Origin: Pseudobutyrivibrio ruminis DSM 9787
Lineage (GTDB): Bacteria; Bacillota; Clostridia; Lachnospirales; Lachnospiraceae
NCBI RefSeq assembly: GCF_900218035.1
Contig: NZ_OBMR01000003.1
Coordinates: 186,001-250,000, forward strand
Direction: 5' to 3'
DNA: 64,000 bases
Under the pieces are notes generated by a model. That model was not told the origin of the DNA. It did no database searches and saw only the letters and a list, made by a program, of their open reading frames with translations. Both the position numbers and the translations under genes were made by a program. How positions within the stretch are numbered: the stretch's first letter is position 1; every line of letters begins with the position of its first letter. Shown in pieces: positions 42,139-51,631 of this stretch.

Positions 42139-43524
42139 ATGGCAATTCTAGCAGCATTTATGGTTCCACATCCACCGATGATTGTGCCGGCTGTAGGCCG
42201 CGGTGGCGAAGCGCAGGTTCAGGAGACTATCGATGCCTATGAAAAGGTGGCAGATGAAATAGCGAAGCTTGAACCGGATACAATCATCATCACTAGTCCA
42301 CACAGCATCATGTATTCGGACTATTTCCATATTTCTCCGGGAAAGGGAGCGAAAGGTTCATTCGCCAGATTCAACGCACCGGAGGTATCTTTCCAGGAAG
42401 AATATGACACAGAGCTTGTAGATAGAATAAATGAAATCGCCTATGATGCCAGCTTTCCAGCAGGCACGCTAGGTGAGCGTGATCCAGAGCTAGACCATGG
42501 CACTATGGTTCCTCTTTGGTTTATAAGGAAGAAATATGCCAAGGGGCAGATTGTACGCATCGGCCTGTCCGGCCTTGGTTTATTGGATCATTACCGTTTG
42601 GGACAGATGATACAGGAGGCTGTGGATGAGGTTAATCGCAAGGTAGTTTTCGTTGCCAGTGGAGATTTATCTCACAAGCTTCAGGACTATGGGCCTTATG
42701 GATTCGCTAAAGAGGGACCTGTCTATGACCAGAGGATTATGGACGTGGCCGGCCGTGCAGCTTTTGGTGAGATGTTTGATTTTAAAGAGGATTTCTGTGA
42801 AAAAGCGGCAGAGTGTGGTCATCGTTCATTTGTCATAATGGCTGGTGCTTTGGATGGAAAGGCTGTAGATGCCCATGTATATTCTCATCAGGATGTGACA
42901 GGTGTTGGCTATGGTATTGCATCTTTTTATGTGACAGGAGAGGATGAGAAGCGTCGTTTTAGAGATACTTATCTGGCAAAGTTGAATGCCCATATACAGG
43001 ATTCCCAGGAGCCGGCTGACGAATATGTTAAGCTAGCCAAGAAATCCCTGGAAAGCTATATATTACGGGGCAAGGTGCTAGATATGCCCGATGATTTACC
43101 TAAAGAGCTAGTATCAAAGCAAGCCGGAGCATTTGTATCTATCCACAAGGCTGGTCGTCTGAGAGGCTGCATTGGAACAATCCTTCCTACCACCGAGTGC
43201 GTGGCGGCAGAGATTATCCAAAACGCCATCAGCGCCTCCACCAGAGATACTCGTTTTAATCCAATCAGTCCAGAGGAATTGCCTGATTTGGAAATCAATG
43301 TTGATGTACTAAGCGAGCCGGAGCCTATATCTTCACCAGATGAACTTGATGTGAAACGCTACGGTGTAATTGTAAGCAACGGAAATCGCAGAGGCCTATT
43401 GCTTCCAGATTTGGATGGTGTGGATTCTGTAGCTCAGCAAATTTCTATCGCACGCCAAAAGGGCGGTATCGGCATGGACGAACCAGTTCAGCTTCAGCGA
43501 TTTGAGGTTATAAGACACAAGTGA
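42139..43524 (+). CDS. Fused LigB/Memo-like and AMMECR1 protein
   Basis: 461 residues. The first part (about 1-275) has the class III extradiol dioxygenase/Memo fold (MVPHPPMIVPAVG, ITSPHS, LDHGTMVPLWF, ASGDLSHKL). The second part (about 290-461) is an AMMECR1 domain with the signature RGCIGTILPT. It completes the AmmeMemoRadiSam set with the preceding radical SAM gene. Histidines of the Memo/LigB metal site appear retained. Confidence 0.92.
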   Translation: MAILAAFMVPHPPMIVPAVGRGGEAQVQETIDAYEKVADEIAKLEPDTIIITSPHSIMYSDYFHISPGKGAKGSFARFNAPEVSFQEEYDTELVDRINEIAYDASFPAGTLGERDPELDHGTMVPLWFIRKKYAKGQIVRIGLSGLGLLDHYRLGQMIQEAVDEVNRKVVFVASGDLSHKLQDYGPYGFAKEGPVYDQRIMDVAGRAAFGEMFDFKEDFCEKAAECGHRSFVIMAGALDGKAVDAHVYSHQDVTGVGYGIASFYVTGEDEKRRFRDTYLAKLNAHIQDSQEPADEYVKLAKKSLESYILRGKVLDMPDDLPKELVSKQAGAFVSIHKAGRLRGCIGTILPTTECVAAEIIQNAISASTRDTRFNPISPEELPDLEINVDVLSEPEPISSPDELDVKRYGVIVSNGNRRGLLLPDLDGVDSVAQQISIARQKGGIGMDEPVQLQRFEVIRHK

Positions 43525-43542
43525 TAAGAAAAAAGGCTTGCA

Positions 43543-43610
43543 TTCCTAATTGCAAATAATTAAAATAATTGAATTAAGATATATTTAATTTTTTAAGTAA
43601 TTAGGAAAGG
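43543..43610 (+). promoter_or_regulatory. Leader hairpin over the degV RBS
   Basis: TTCCTAATT (43543-43551) pairs with AATTAGGAA (43599-43607), the latter covering the start of the RBS AGGAAAGG. AT-rich loop of 47 nt. A translational control role is only a possibility. Confidence 0.35.
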
Positions 43611-43620
43611 ACACAATAGA

Positions 43621-44469
43621 ATGGCAATAAGAATAATCACAGATTCTGCTAGTGATATCCCACAGGATGTAGCTAAGGAATGGGGAGTGACAGTATTACC
43701 CATAAATGTAAGATTTGGGGATGAAGAGTATTTAGATGGTGTTACACTCTCCGCAGAGGATTTTTATCATAAATTAATCGAAACTGATGAAGTGCCTAAG
43801 ACAAGCCAGATTTCACCTTATGTTTATGCGCAGGAGTTTGAGAAGGCTGATGAAGCTGGGGATGAGCTTATTTATTTCTGCTTATCATCTGGAGTTTCTG
43901 GATGCTATCAAAGTGCCATGCTTGCAGCAGCGGATTACTCAGACAACATACATATCGTTGACACCAAGCAATTCTGCATTTCAGAATACATTTTGGTGCA
44001 AAGAGCAGTTATGCTTAGAGACGAAGGAAAATCTTGTGATGAAATCATTTCTATCATCCAGGAAGAAATGAAGAACGTTCATGTAATATCAGCATTTGAT
44101 ACTTTAGAGTATTTAAAGCTTGGTGGAAGACTTTCTTCAGCGGCAGCCTTCGCAGGAAACATGCTAATGATTAAGCCTGTAATCACAATCGAGGATGGCT
44201 TGGTTAAGGTTATCGGCAAGGCTAGAGGCTCAAAAAAGAGCCACAATATGCTGACAGAATTTGTTACTAATTCTGGTGGGATAGATTTTAGCAAGCCATT
44301 ATGTCTTGCTTATTCAGGTTTCTCCCAGGAAGTACTTACTAAATATGTAGAAGATTCAAAGGCTATTTACGAGGGCCATGAAGATCAGCTTCAGTACACA
44401 GTTGTAGGTGCTACAATTGGTACATACGCAGGCCCAGGCGCAATAGCCTTGGCATATTTTTCATTATAA
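43621..44469 (+). CDS. DegV-family fatty-acid-binding protein
   Basis: 282 residues, family length. TDSASDIP at the N-terminus and SSGVSGCYQ with the conserved Ser that holds the carboxylate are seen, as is DTLEYLKLGGRLS. DegV/FakB proteins bind a fatty acid and present it to the kinase FakA for phosphorylation. No fakA in the window. RBS AGGAAAGG. Confidence 0.93.
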   Translation: MAIRIITDSASDIPQDVAKEWGVTVLPINVRFGDEEYLDGVTLSAEDFYHKLIETDEVPKTSQISPYVYAQEFEKADEAGDELIYFCLSSGVSGCYQSAMLAAADYSDNIHIVDTKQFCISEYILVQRAVMLRDEGKSCDEIISIIQEEMKNVHVISAFDTLEYLKLGGRLSSAAAFAGNMLMIKPVITIEDGLVKVIGKARGSKKSHNMLTEFVTNSGGIDFSKPLCLAYSGFSQEVLTKYVEDSKAIYEGHEDQLQYTVVGATIGTYAGPGAIALAYFSL

Positions 44470-44471
44470 AA

Positions 44472-45638
44472 CTAATCTTTTTTAATCCAGCGAATCTTTA
44501 ATATTATTACTGATATTAGTGATAAGACGAAAAACGCTGACAGCATCATAACAGCCTGGCGGAGGCCATACATATCTCCTAAATATCCAGTGAGGGCAGT
44601 GAATACCACGCCTCCGATACCAGTGGCTGTTGTGATTAAGCCTGTGGATGTTGCCTTGTGATTGCCAGACAAAGGCATGGCAAGATTCAAAACACATGGA
44701 TAGATTGCGCCGCAAGCGAAGCCCAGTGGAATACATAGCAGTAACACCGCTATATCACTGGAAAGCTGGGCGATGATTACGGTTATAGAAGGAATTGCTA
44801 CTATTGCACCAATTAGTATTTGGTAAGCATGTTTAGCGTTATGGCCTACTAATACTCGCGATGGAATCATAACAATCCAAAACAGACTTAAGGCATATTT
44901 TCCTAAAGCAGATTTAAATTCATTAGCAAATAGAGTATCTACAAAGAAAGCAAATCCATTTTCATATCCAACATAAATACACATAACAACACAAAGCATG
45001 ATGATTCCGGCCAGAATAAATGGACCAGCGGACGTAAATTCTTCCGTAGTGGTATCTGCCAATTCTCTGAATTCATTATTAGATGCAACTATGTCTATCA
45101 GTGCAGCAGCACTGGCTACACATAGAAAGACAAATAATATTTTCCAACTAAATCCCATATTCAAATACGCAGCAACAACTAGAGGCGCTACAAATGCGCC
45201 CAATGCATACATAGATGTGAGATAGCCTATTTTTTTGTGGTAACTGATAGGATAGTAGTCAGCAAGAGCTGCAATGGAAATAAACTGGAGGGCACTTGTA
45301 GTGAGTCCTAAAAAGAAGACTCCACCTACAAAGAGCACCTTCGATGTCAAAAGGCCAATCAGTAAAGCTGCTATCACTTGTATGGAAAGCAGGATTTTGA
45401 TACATTTCAATTTATTAGTTTTATCTGCCCATGCACCAAGCAGTATCGGCGCAAGCATCGTGGCAAATAGCTCTACAGAGGCAAATAACCCCTTGGTTGT
45501 TGTAGATAAATCGTATGTATTTCCTATATTTAATAAACTGGCCTGATAACCTCCAGCTTCAAATCCATTGATAAAGATAATAAAAAAGAATACCAACCAT
45601 AAAAAATCATTTCGATCTTTAGTTCTCATACTCAACAC
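44472..45638 (-). CDS. MFS transporter
   Basis: 388 residues, twelve hydrophobic helices of the major facilitator superfamily; the loop GAWADKTNKLK between helices 2 and 3 is the usual MFS motif. Resembles sugar-phosphate/anion or drug-type permeases, substrate unknown. It is convergent with degV with only 2 nt between the stops, and I see no strong terminator there. Confidence 0.88.
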   Translation of the reverse strand: MLSMRTKDRNDFLWLVFFFIIFINGFEAGGYQASLLNIGNTYDLSTTTKGLFASVELFATMLAPILLGAWADKTNKLKCIKILLSIQVIAALLIGLLTSKVLFVGGVFFLGLTTSALQFISIAALADYYPISYHKKIGYLTSMYALGAFVAPLVVAAYLNMGFSWKILFVFLCVASAAALIDIVASNNEFRELADTTTEEFTSAGPFILAGIIMLCVVMCIYVGYENGFAFFVDTLFANEFKSALGKYALSLFWIVMIPSRVLVGHNAKHAYQILIGAIVAIPSITVIIAQLSSDIAVLLLCIPLGFACGAIYPCVLNLAMPLSGNHKATSTGLITTATGIGGVVFTALTGYLGDMYGLRQAVMMLSAFFVLSLISVIILKIRWIKKD

Positions 45639-45707
45639 ATCCCCAATAAAAGCTATAAAACGATACTAGAAAAGTATATCAAGAGAATGTGTCTATTTTG
45701 GGTGGTA

Positions 45708-46175
45708 CTATAGTGTGTTTGCTCGATCAGCAATATTTTTTTGGAAGTTGATGACGTCGTGGTCGTAAGGTGTATCCATGAATGCTGATTTAATCATGAA
45801 ATCAGCGGATGCCTTGTTGACTGCGATAGGAATGTCGTAAACCTGAGCGATTCGCATCAGCGCCTTTACATCTGGATCGTGTGGCTGAGCTGTGAGAGGG
45901 TCTGAGAAGAATACGATTAAATCGATTCTGCCTTCTACAACCTTTGCTCCGATTTGCTGATCACCGCCAAGAGGGCCTGAGTTGTAGCCTCTAACAGGAA
46001 GGCCTGTTTTGTCGGAAATCATTCTGGCTGTGGTTCCTGTACCGCATAAGAAATGATTCTTAAGAATTTCTTTGTTGTCCTCACACCACTGAATAAGAAG
46101 TGGCTTCTTTCCATCGTGAGCGATAAGAGCAATGTTTTTCTGTTTCCCAATAGTAAGTGTAATTTTATCTTCCAT
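45708..46175 (-). CDS. mgsA: Methylglyoxal synthase
   Basis: 155 residues. Converts dihydroxyacetone phosphate to methylglyoxal and phosphate, a glycolytic bypass under sugar-phosphate stress. Seen: IALIAHDGKK start, CGTGTTARMI phosphate site and NSGPLGGDQQIG with the catalytic Asp. The tail after LMRIAQVYDIPIAVNKASADF is normal. GGAGG precedes the ATG. Divergent from the HAD phosphatase gene. Confidence 0.95.
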   Translation of the reverse strand: MEDKITLTIGKQKNIALIAHDGKKPLLIQWCEDNKEILKNHFLCGTGTTARMISDKTGLPVRGYNSGPLGGDQQIGAKVVEGRIDLIVFFSDPLTAQPHDPDVKALMRIAQVYDIPIAVNKASADFMIKSAFMDTPYDHDVINFQKNIADRANTL

Positions 46176-46250
46176 AAAAACCTCCAGTCATTATTTTTGC
46201 TAGTGTTATTTTAATGTTTGGGGAGGGATATCACAAGTGAAAAATTCCAT

Positions 46251-46279
46251 TTGACGTAACCTAATTGGCTTGCTATGAT
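46251..46279 (+). promoter_or_regulatory. Promoter predicting a leaderless mRNA
   Basis: TTGACG (46251-46256), 17 nt, TATGAT (46274-46279). The usual start distance puts the first nucleotide at about 46286-46287, the A of the ATG of the HAD gene. Confidence 0.65.
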
Positions 46280-46286
46280 ATGCCTT

Positions 46287-47102
46287 ATGAAATATAAAGC
46301 AATAGCACTAGATTTAGACGGAACTCTTTTAAATAGTAAAAAAGAGGTTAGTAACAAAAACAAAGAAATAATAATGAAAGCTGCAAAGGCAGGAGTAAAG
46401 ATTATACTTGCATCTGGCCGTCCAGTACCAGGCATTAAAAAGATTGCAAAGCAGCTTCACCTGGAAGAGGTAGGAGGATACATACTGGCGTATAACGGTG
46501 GTATGATTATCGATTGCAAGACTGGAGAGGTTGTCCGCAGAGAAACTATTCCTGAAAAGTACTATACAGATATTCTTCGTTGCGCAAACAAATTCAATGT
46601 TGCCACACTTACATATGATTCAGAAGGCATCATTTCAAACGACGAGAATAATCAGTACGTGCAGCTGGAATCAAAAATCAATAACATTCCAATCAGACAG
46701 GTATTCCACCTGGATGAGGAAGCACAGCTTGATCCACCTGTTAAGTTTTTATGCGTGGGTGATCACAAGGTTCTTAGAAATGTAGAAGCAAAGCTTAATG
46801 AAAAGTTTAATGGCACTGTTAATGTTTTCTTCTCAGAGCCATTTTTCCTAGAGATAATGCCACAAGGAATTGAAAAGGCATCATCTCTAGAAATATTGTT
46901 AGGAAGTCTTGGCATTGATCGCAAGCATCTGATTGCCTGCGGCGATGGTTTCAACGACATTCCTATGATGCGTTACGCAGGTCTTTCGGTGGCCATGGCA
47001 AATGCACAGGATGAGACCAAGGAATGGGCTGATTATATTGCACCATCCAATGATGAAGATGGAGTAGCAGTAGCAATCGAAAAATTCATCGAGCTGAATT
47101 AA
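46287..47102 (+). CDS. Cof-type HAD phosphatase
   Basis: 271 residues from ATG 46287 (an ATG at 46275 lies inside the predicted -10). HAD motif I DLDGTLL with nucleophile Asp, motif II ASGRP, and motif III/IV CGDGFNDIPM are present, with a C2-type cap domain, as in Cof/YbjI sugar phosphatases. Neither ATG has a ribosome binding site. Its 3' end overlaps the convergent methionine-synthase-like gene by 4 nt. Confidence 0.92.
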   Translation: MKYKAIALDLDGTLLNSKKEVSNKNKEIIMKAAKAGVKIILASGRPVPGIKKIAKQLHLEEVGGYILAYNGGMIIDCKTGEVVRRETIPEKYYTDILRCANKFNVATLTYDSEGIISNDENNQYVQLESKINNIPIRQVFHLDEEAQLDPPVKFLCVGDHKVLRNVEAKLNEKFNGTVNVFFSEPFFLEIMPQGIEKASSLEILLGSLGIDRKHLIACGDGFNDIPMMRYAGLSVAMANAQDETKEWADYIAPSNDEDGVAVAIEKFIELN

Positions 47103-48220
47103 TCGTTCTGCCACACCTCTTCAGCAATCTCTTTTACTAGCTTCAGCTTAGCCCACTGTTCTTCTTCGGTAAGCTTGTTGCCGATTTCGCAGGAAGCAAA
47201 GCCACACTGTGGGCTCAAAGCTAGACGCTCAAGTGGAATATATTTTGCTGCTTCGTAAATACGTTTTTTGATAGATTCTTTATCTTCAAGCTGAGGACGC
47301 TTTGTTGTAATAAGTCCCAGTACCACCTTCTTACCAGAAGATACCTTTGCAAGAGGAGCAAATCCACCAGAGCGAGCATCATCGTATTCAAGGAACAAAG
47401 CATCCACATTTTCTTTTGCAAATACATAGTCAGCAACTGTGTCGTATGGGCCACTTGTAAAGAAAGTAGAGTGGTAGTTTCCTCGGCAGATGTGTGATGT
47501 GATTGTCATATCTGCAGGCTTGTTTTCAAGTGCCAGATTATTAACTTCAAGAAGCTGTCGCTTCACTTCTTCAATATCAATTCCAAGGCTAGCATATCTC
47601 TGCTTTGCAGCAGTGCCGACAATAGCACCCCAAGTACAATCATCAAACTGAAGATTACGGCAACCAGCATCGTAGAATTGTTTAATAACATCCTGATAAG
47701 CAGCCGCAATATCATGAATCAATTCATCATTGTTAGCATAGAATTTTCTGGTAGATTCAAAGTTTACAGGAACAATCATCTGCTGGAAGGTCTGCGCAGG
47801 GGCAGGGATAGTATATTTCGCAACTGTATTTTCATCCTCAAATTGTTTTAAGAATTTATAATACTCAACAAATGGATGAGCCTTTGCTTTGATTTTGCCT
47901 ACAAGGTAAGTGTCATCAAGCAAAGCGAGCTCGCCATCAAAATCAACTCCGCCGCCTGTGTTTTCATGGGCAACTCCCTCGAATCCCCACATAAAATCAA
48001 GGTGCCAGAATGATCTTCTGAACTCGCCATCGGTGATTACATGAAAACCAAGCTCTTTCTGCTTAGCAACTACCTTTGTAATTTCCTCATCAACCACCTT
48101 GTTGAATTCATCCTCGCTGATTTTGCCAGCTAAGAAATCAGCCTTTGCATCCTTAAGGGCCTGTGGGCGTAGAAAGCTTCCTACAAAATCGTATCTGTAT
48201 GGTGTCTTAACATTACTCAT
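47099..48220 (-). CDS. Cobalamin-independent methionine synthase-like protein
   Basis: 373 residues matching the C-terminal half of MetE (YxjG/YxjH-like). Substrate motif DGEFRRSFWHLDF, zinc ligands in HICRGN (H and C) and SPQCGFAS (C) are present. Such short forms methylate homocysteine using a methyl donor that is not always folate; the donor here is unknown. The promoter has the same operator as the cysteine genes, linking it to the Rrf2 regulon, and a LysR gene is divergent. Confidence 0.9.
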   Translation of the reverse strand: MSNVKTPYRYDFVGSFLRPQALKDAKADFLAGKISEDEFNKVVDEEITKVVAKQKELGFHVITDGEFRRSFWHLDFMWGFEGVAHENTGGGVDFDGELALLDDTYLVGKIKAKAHPFVEYYKFLKQFEDENTVAKYTIPAPAQTFQQMIVPVNFESTRKFYANNDELIHDIAAAYQDVIKQFYDAGCRNLQFDDCTWGAIVGTAAKQRYASLGIDIEEVKRQLLEVNNLALENKPADMTITSHICRGNYHSTFFTSGPYDTVADYVFAKENVDALFLEYDDARSGGFAPLAKVSSGKKVVLGLITTKRPQLEDKESIKKRIYEAAKYIPLERLALSPQCGFASCEIGNKLTEEEQWAKLKLVKEIAEEVWQND

Positions 48221-48282
48221 TTTCTTATTCTCCTTTTGATTACTATAAAATATTGCGCAACGTTCATTAACTTATGTTGAGG

Positions 48283-48311
48283 ATTATAGGCCTAGTTGAT
48301 TAGTAGGTAAA
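48283..48311 (-). promoter_or_regulatory. Methionine-synthase promoter with Rrf2-type operator
   Basis: On the minus strand: TTTACC (48306-48311), 17 nt, TATAAT (48283-48288). Operator CCTA-N9-TAGG (48291-48307) fills the spacer, as in the promoter of the Rrf2 gene. Confidence 0.7.
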
Positions 48312-48418
48312 ATATAAAAAATAGCGGCTCAGCCATAGAAAAAATCTATTAAGAAAGTTATAATCATAAATAAATCTATTAACAATTATGAAGGGGCAAT
48401 ATTTGGAAAGGTTAGAAA

Positions 48419-49321
48419 ATGACTTTAAAACAGCTTAGATACGTAGTAGAAGTAGCAGAAATAGGAAATATTACAGAAGCAGCAAAAAGGCTGTTTATCG
48501 CACAGCCAAGCTTAACATCTGCAATCAGGGAATTGGAAAATGAATATCACATCACCATATTCAACCGTTCCAATAAAGGAATAGAAATAACTCCAGAGGG
48601 AGATGAATTCTTAGGATACGCCAGACAGGTGCTGGAGCAAACAAATCTTATAGAAGAGAAGTACACAGGAGCTGGCCACAGCAAGCAGCGTTTTTGCGTA
48701 TCAGCCCAGCATTATTCATTTGTAGTGGAAGCATTTGTTGAGTTGTTGAAGCAGTATGGTGGGGACAAATATGAGTTTCATATGAGAGAGACTCAGACCT
48801 ACGATATTATCGAGGATGTGGCAAGGCTTAGAAGTGAAATAGGTATTCTGTATCTGAACAAATTCAACGAAACTGTCATAAAGAAAACTTTACGCGACAA
48901 TGGCCTGGTATTTCATTCTTTATTTAAGGCGAAACCACATGTCTTCATTGGAAAGAACAGTCCACTTGCAAGGAAGAAAGCGCTGACGCTAGATGATTTG
49001 AAGGACTATCCGCGCCTTTCCTATGAGCAGGGAAGCCACAACTCCTTTTATTTTTCAGAGGAAATACTTAGCACCATCGATAGTGACAAGGAAATAATTG
49101 TAAGAGATAGAGCGACCCTATTTAACCTTCTAATCGGCCTTAACGGATATACCATATGCAGCGGTGTTATCAGTGAAGAATTAAATGGACCAAGCATCAT
49201 CGCAAAGCCACTAAAGGTGGATGACTATATGGAGATTGGCTACATACTTCCTAATAATGTGCCACAGTCTCAGTTGACAAAAAACTACATTGAAATGCTT
49301 ATGAAGTATACTAAATCTTAA
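48419..49321 (+). CDS. LysR-family transcriptional regulator
   Basis: 300 residues. N-terminal winged helix (MTLKQLRYVVEVAEIGNITEAA in two parts, AQPSLTSAIRELE) and a periplasmic-binding-like effector domain. Divergent from the methionine-synthase-like gene, so it may respond to a sulfur or methyl metabolite; this is context only. RBS AAAGG is modest. A terminator follows. Confidence 0.92.
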   Translation: MTLKQLRYVVEVAEIGNITEAAKRLFIAQPSLTSAIRELENEYHITIFNRSNKGIEITPEGDEFLGYARQVLEQTNLIEEKYTGAGHSKQRFCVSAQHYSFVVEAFVELLKQYGGDKYEFHMRETQTYDIIEDVARLRSEIGILYLNKFNETVIKKTLRDNGLVFHSLFKAKPHVFIGKNSPLARKKALTLDDLKDYPRLSYEQGSHNSFYFSEEILSTIDSDKEIIVRDRATLFNLLIGLNGYTICSGVISEELNGPSIIAKPLKVDDYMEIGYILPNNVPQSQLTKNYIEMLMKYTKS

Positions 49322-49333
49322 GAAAAATGGAGA

Positions 49334-49374
49334 AAGAGCCAGTTCCTATAAAATACATAGCAACTGGCTCTTTT
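49334..49374 (+). terminator. Intrinsic terminator after LysR gene
   Basis: AAGAGCCAGTT / AACTGGCTCTT with a 17-nt loop and TTTT. Confidence 0.85.
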
Positions 49375-49498
49375 CGAATGTTATCAATCAATAAGTATGT
49401 TAACAGATATCTTGCAAAGGTCTATGGGTTTGGCATATCATGTCGATTTGAAGACATAAATGGTATACTTACATGAGAATACAACAAGGGGGATAGTA

Positions 49499-50212
49499 AT
49501 GCTTAGAATTGCAATAGTAGAAGATGAAAAGGCTTGTCAGGCTAGCTTGATAGAGCATTTATCTAGATATGAGAAGGAACATGCAGACAATTTTATCGTC
49601 AGAACTTTTTTTGATGGAATTGATATCTTGGATGATTATACTTCAGAATACGATTTGATTTTCTTGGATATTCATATGAAGTATCAAGATGGAATGACTA
49701 CGGCAAAAAAAATTAGAGAGCTTGATGATAGCGTAATCATTGTTTTTATCACAGCTCTTGCACAATATGCCATTGATGGATACAAGGTCAACGCATTAGA
49801 TTTTATACTGAAGCCGGTGGTATATGAGCAATTCCAAGGAACCATGGACAAGGTTTTAAAGACTGCTGACAAATATCAAAAGAGCAAGGAACTAATTGTC
49901 GCAGAAGATGGAGCCAAAAGAAAAATAGATACAGAGGATGTCTATTACATAGAGGTAGTTGGGCATACTATTGTTATTCATAGTAAATCTGGCATCTTTG
50001 AAACTAGAAGTAAAAGTTTAAAAGCCATAGCGGAAGATTTAAAAGAATACGGATTTGTTCAAAGTGGACAATCCCATCTTATTAATCTTAAATATGTGGA
50101 TAGAATAAAAGGTGATGTGGTTACTGTGGCAGGAGATGAGCTTTTTCTTAGCCGAAGCAGAAAAAAGGAATTCATCACAGCCTTTGGTGATTATGTAGGA
50201 ATGGAGATATAG
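49499..50212 (+). CDS. LytTR response regulator (AgrA-like)
   Basis: 237 residues from ATG 49499; GGGGGAT stands upstream. Receiver domain with phosphoacceptor Asp in LIFLDIHMK and conserved Lys in LKPV, then a LytTR DNA-binding domain (RKIDTEDVYYIEVVGHTIVIH in two parts). TGGTATACT at 49461-49469 is a possible extended -10. Followed after 2 nt by the GHKL kinase. Confidence 0.92.
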   Translation: MLRIAIVEDEKACQASLIEHLSRYEKEHADNFIVRTFFDGIDILDDYTSEYDLIFLDIHMKYQDGMTTAKKIRELDDSVIIVFITALAQYAIDGYKVNALDFILKPVVYEQFQGTMDKVLKTADKYQKSKELIVAEDGAKRKIDTEDVYYIEVVGHTIVIHSKSGIFETRSKSLKAIAEDLKEYGFVQSGQSHLINLKYVDRIKGDVVTVAGDELFLSRSRKKEFITAFGDYVGMEI

Positions 50213-50214
50213 CT

Positions 50215-51510
50215 ATGGATAATTCTTTCAATGTTGGATATCTTCTGGAAATGCTAATACCTGTTTTGGGAATATGTAGTGTACTTAATAAAAAGAAATA
50301 TCCATTGATAAGAGGTGCGGCTTGTGTTTGTTTGGGGCTTCTTCTTGACGTTGCCATGACAGGAGTGCTTATGCTGTTTGGATATGAGGGGGCAGATTAT
50401 TCGGATATAACTCCATCTACATATATAATCCTTTTGTTTTGGTTTATGGCGATATGGATAGCGGTGATATTTGGAATATATTTTGCTACAGAGGTAAATT
50501 TTCACGAGGCAATCTATCTGTTTGCAATTAGCTATTGTATTGAGCATATTTTTTACTGTATAAGAGAACTCTTTGATTATTGCACAGACGGCAGGATACC
50601 GGATAATCAACCAATACTATATACCGGCTGTCTTATAGGCTCTTTTATAATGGCTTATTTTTGGTTTGCTAAATCTACAGTAGTTGATGGCAAATATTTG
50701 ATAGAGACTCTTTCTGCTACATCTGCCACAGTTGTAATTTTGCTTGTGGTTTGGTTTTTAAGCATTATTTCGAGTTTTAATAATATTGGCCATATCCATG
50801 CTGTGTATGCTATTTTAGCAAGTCTGTTTATTCTGATAAATCAAAGAGCTCAGCTTATCAATGAAAAAGAAAGAAGAGCATTTAGAATTAAAGAGCAGCT
50901 TTGGAAAGATACTCAGGTGAGATATCAGTTTTCAAAGGATGCCATGGCAGTAGTTAATCAACATTATCATGATATGAAACATCAGATTAATGCTTTGGCC
51001 AATATGGAAAGTGATGAGAAAAGACGAGGCATTCTATCTGAGATGGAAAACGACATAGCCATATATGATGCTGTAGTTCGCACAGGTAACGATCTTCTAG
51101 ATACGGTTTTGACTGAAAAAAAGCTGATATGCCATAGCAAAGAAATAAGGATGAGCTGCATGGCGGATGGCGAGCAGCTCAAGTTTATGGATGAAATCGA
51201 TTTGTACACATTGCTTGGTAATGCTTTAGACAATGCAATTGAAGCAAATGAAAAGATTTTAGATAGAGCCAAGAGATGGATATCAGTGCAGATTCAAAAT
51301 AAAAAAGGGATTGTTCTGGTAGAAATCATTAATCCATACACGGGTACAATTAAAATGCAGCATGGCTTGCCTATCACATCTAAAAGTGACAAGTTAAGCC
51401 ATGGATATGGCACCCAAAGTATCAAAGCTATTGTAGAAAAATATGATGGCAATTTAACTATTAAAACTGAAAATGATAAGTATTTACTTAGAATTATTTT
51501 TTCTGAGTAG
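50215..51510 (+). CDS. GHKL sensor histidine kinase (AgrC-like)
   Basis: 431 residues: six or seven membrane helices in the first 215 residues, a coiled segment, the phosphoacceptor box QHYHDMKHQI, and a GHKL ATPase with N-box LGNALDNAIEA and G-box GYGTQSIK. Such kinases read peptide signals; no agrB/agrD-like genes are next to it, so the ligand is unknown. Works with the LytTR regulator upstream. Confidence 0.92.
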   Translation: MDNSFNVGYLLEMLIPVLGICSVLNKKKYPLIRGAACVCLGLLLDVAMTGVLMLFGYEGADYSDITPSTYIILLFWFMAIWIAVIFGIYFATEVNFHEAIYLFAISYCIEHIFYCIRELFDYCTDGRIPDNQPILYTGCLIGSFIMAYFWFAKSTVVDGKYLIETLSATSATVVILLVVWFLSIISSFNNIGHIHAVYAILASLFILINQRAQLINEKERRAFRIKEQLWKDTQVRYQFSKDAMAVVNQHYHDMKHQINALANMESDEKRRGILSEMENDIAIYDAVVRTGNDLLDTVLTEKKLICHSKEIRMSCMADGEQLKFMDEIDLYTLLGNALDNAIEANEKILDRAKRWISVQIQNKKGIVLVEIINPYTGTIKMQHGLPITSKSDKLSHGYGTQSIKAIVEKYDGNLTIKTENDKYLLRIIFSE

Positions 51511-51534
51511 AGATGCAGATTATGACAAAAAATG

Positions 51535-51565
51535 TGCAGGCTGTGACAAGGCCTGCATTTTTTTT
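51535..51565 (+). terminator. Intrinsic terminator after the GHKL kinase gene
   Basis: TGCAGGC / GCCTGCA with a 9-nt loop and eight T. Confidence 0.9.
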
Positions 51566-51631
51566 AATGATTTTGTTATTCTCTCGATAAAGTTATCAAT
51601 CGGGGTACGCCCCTAGAAAAGGAGAATGCAA

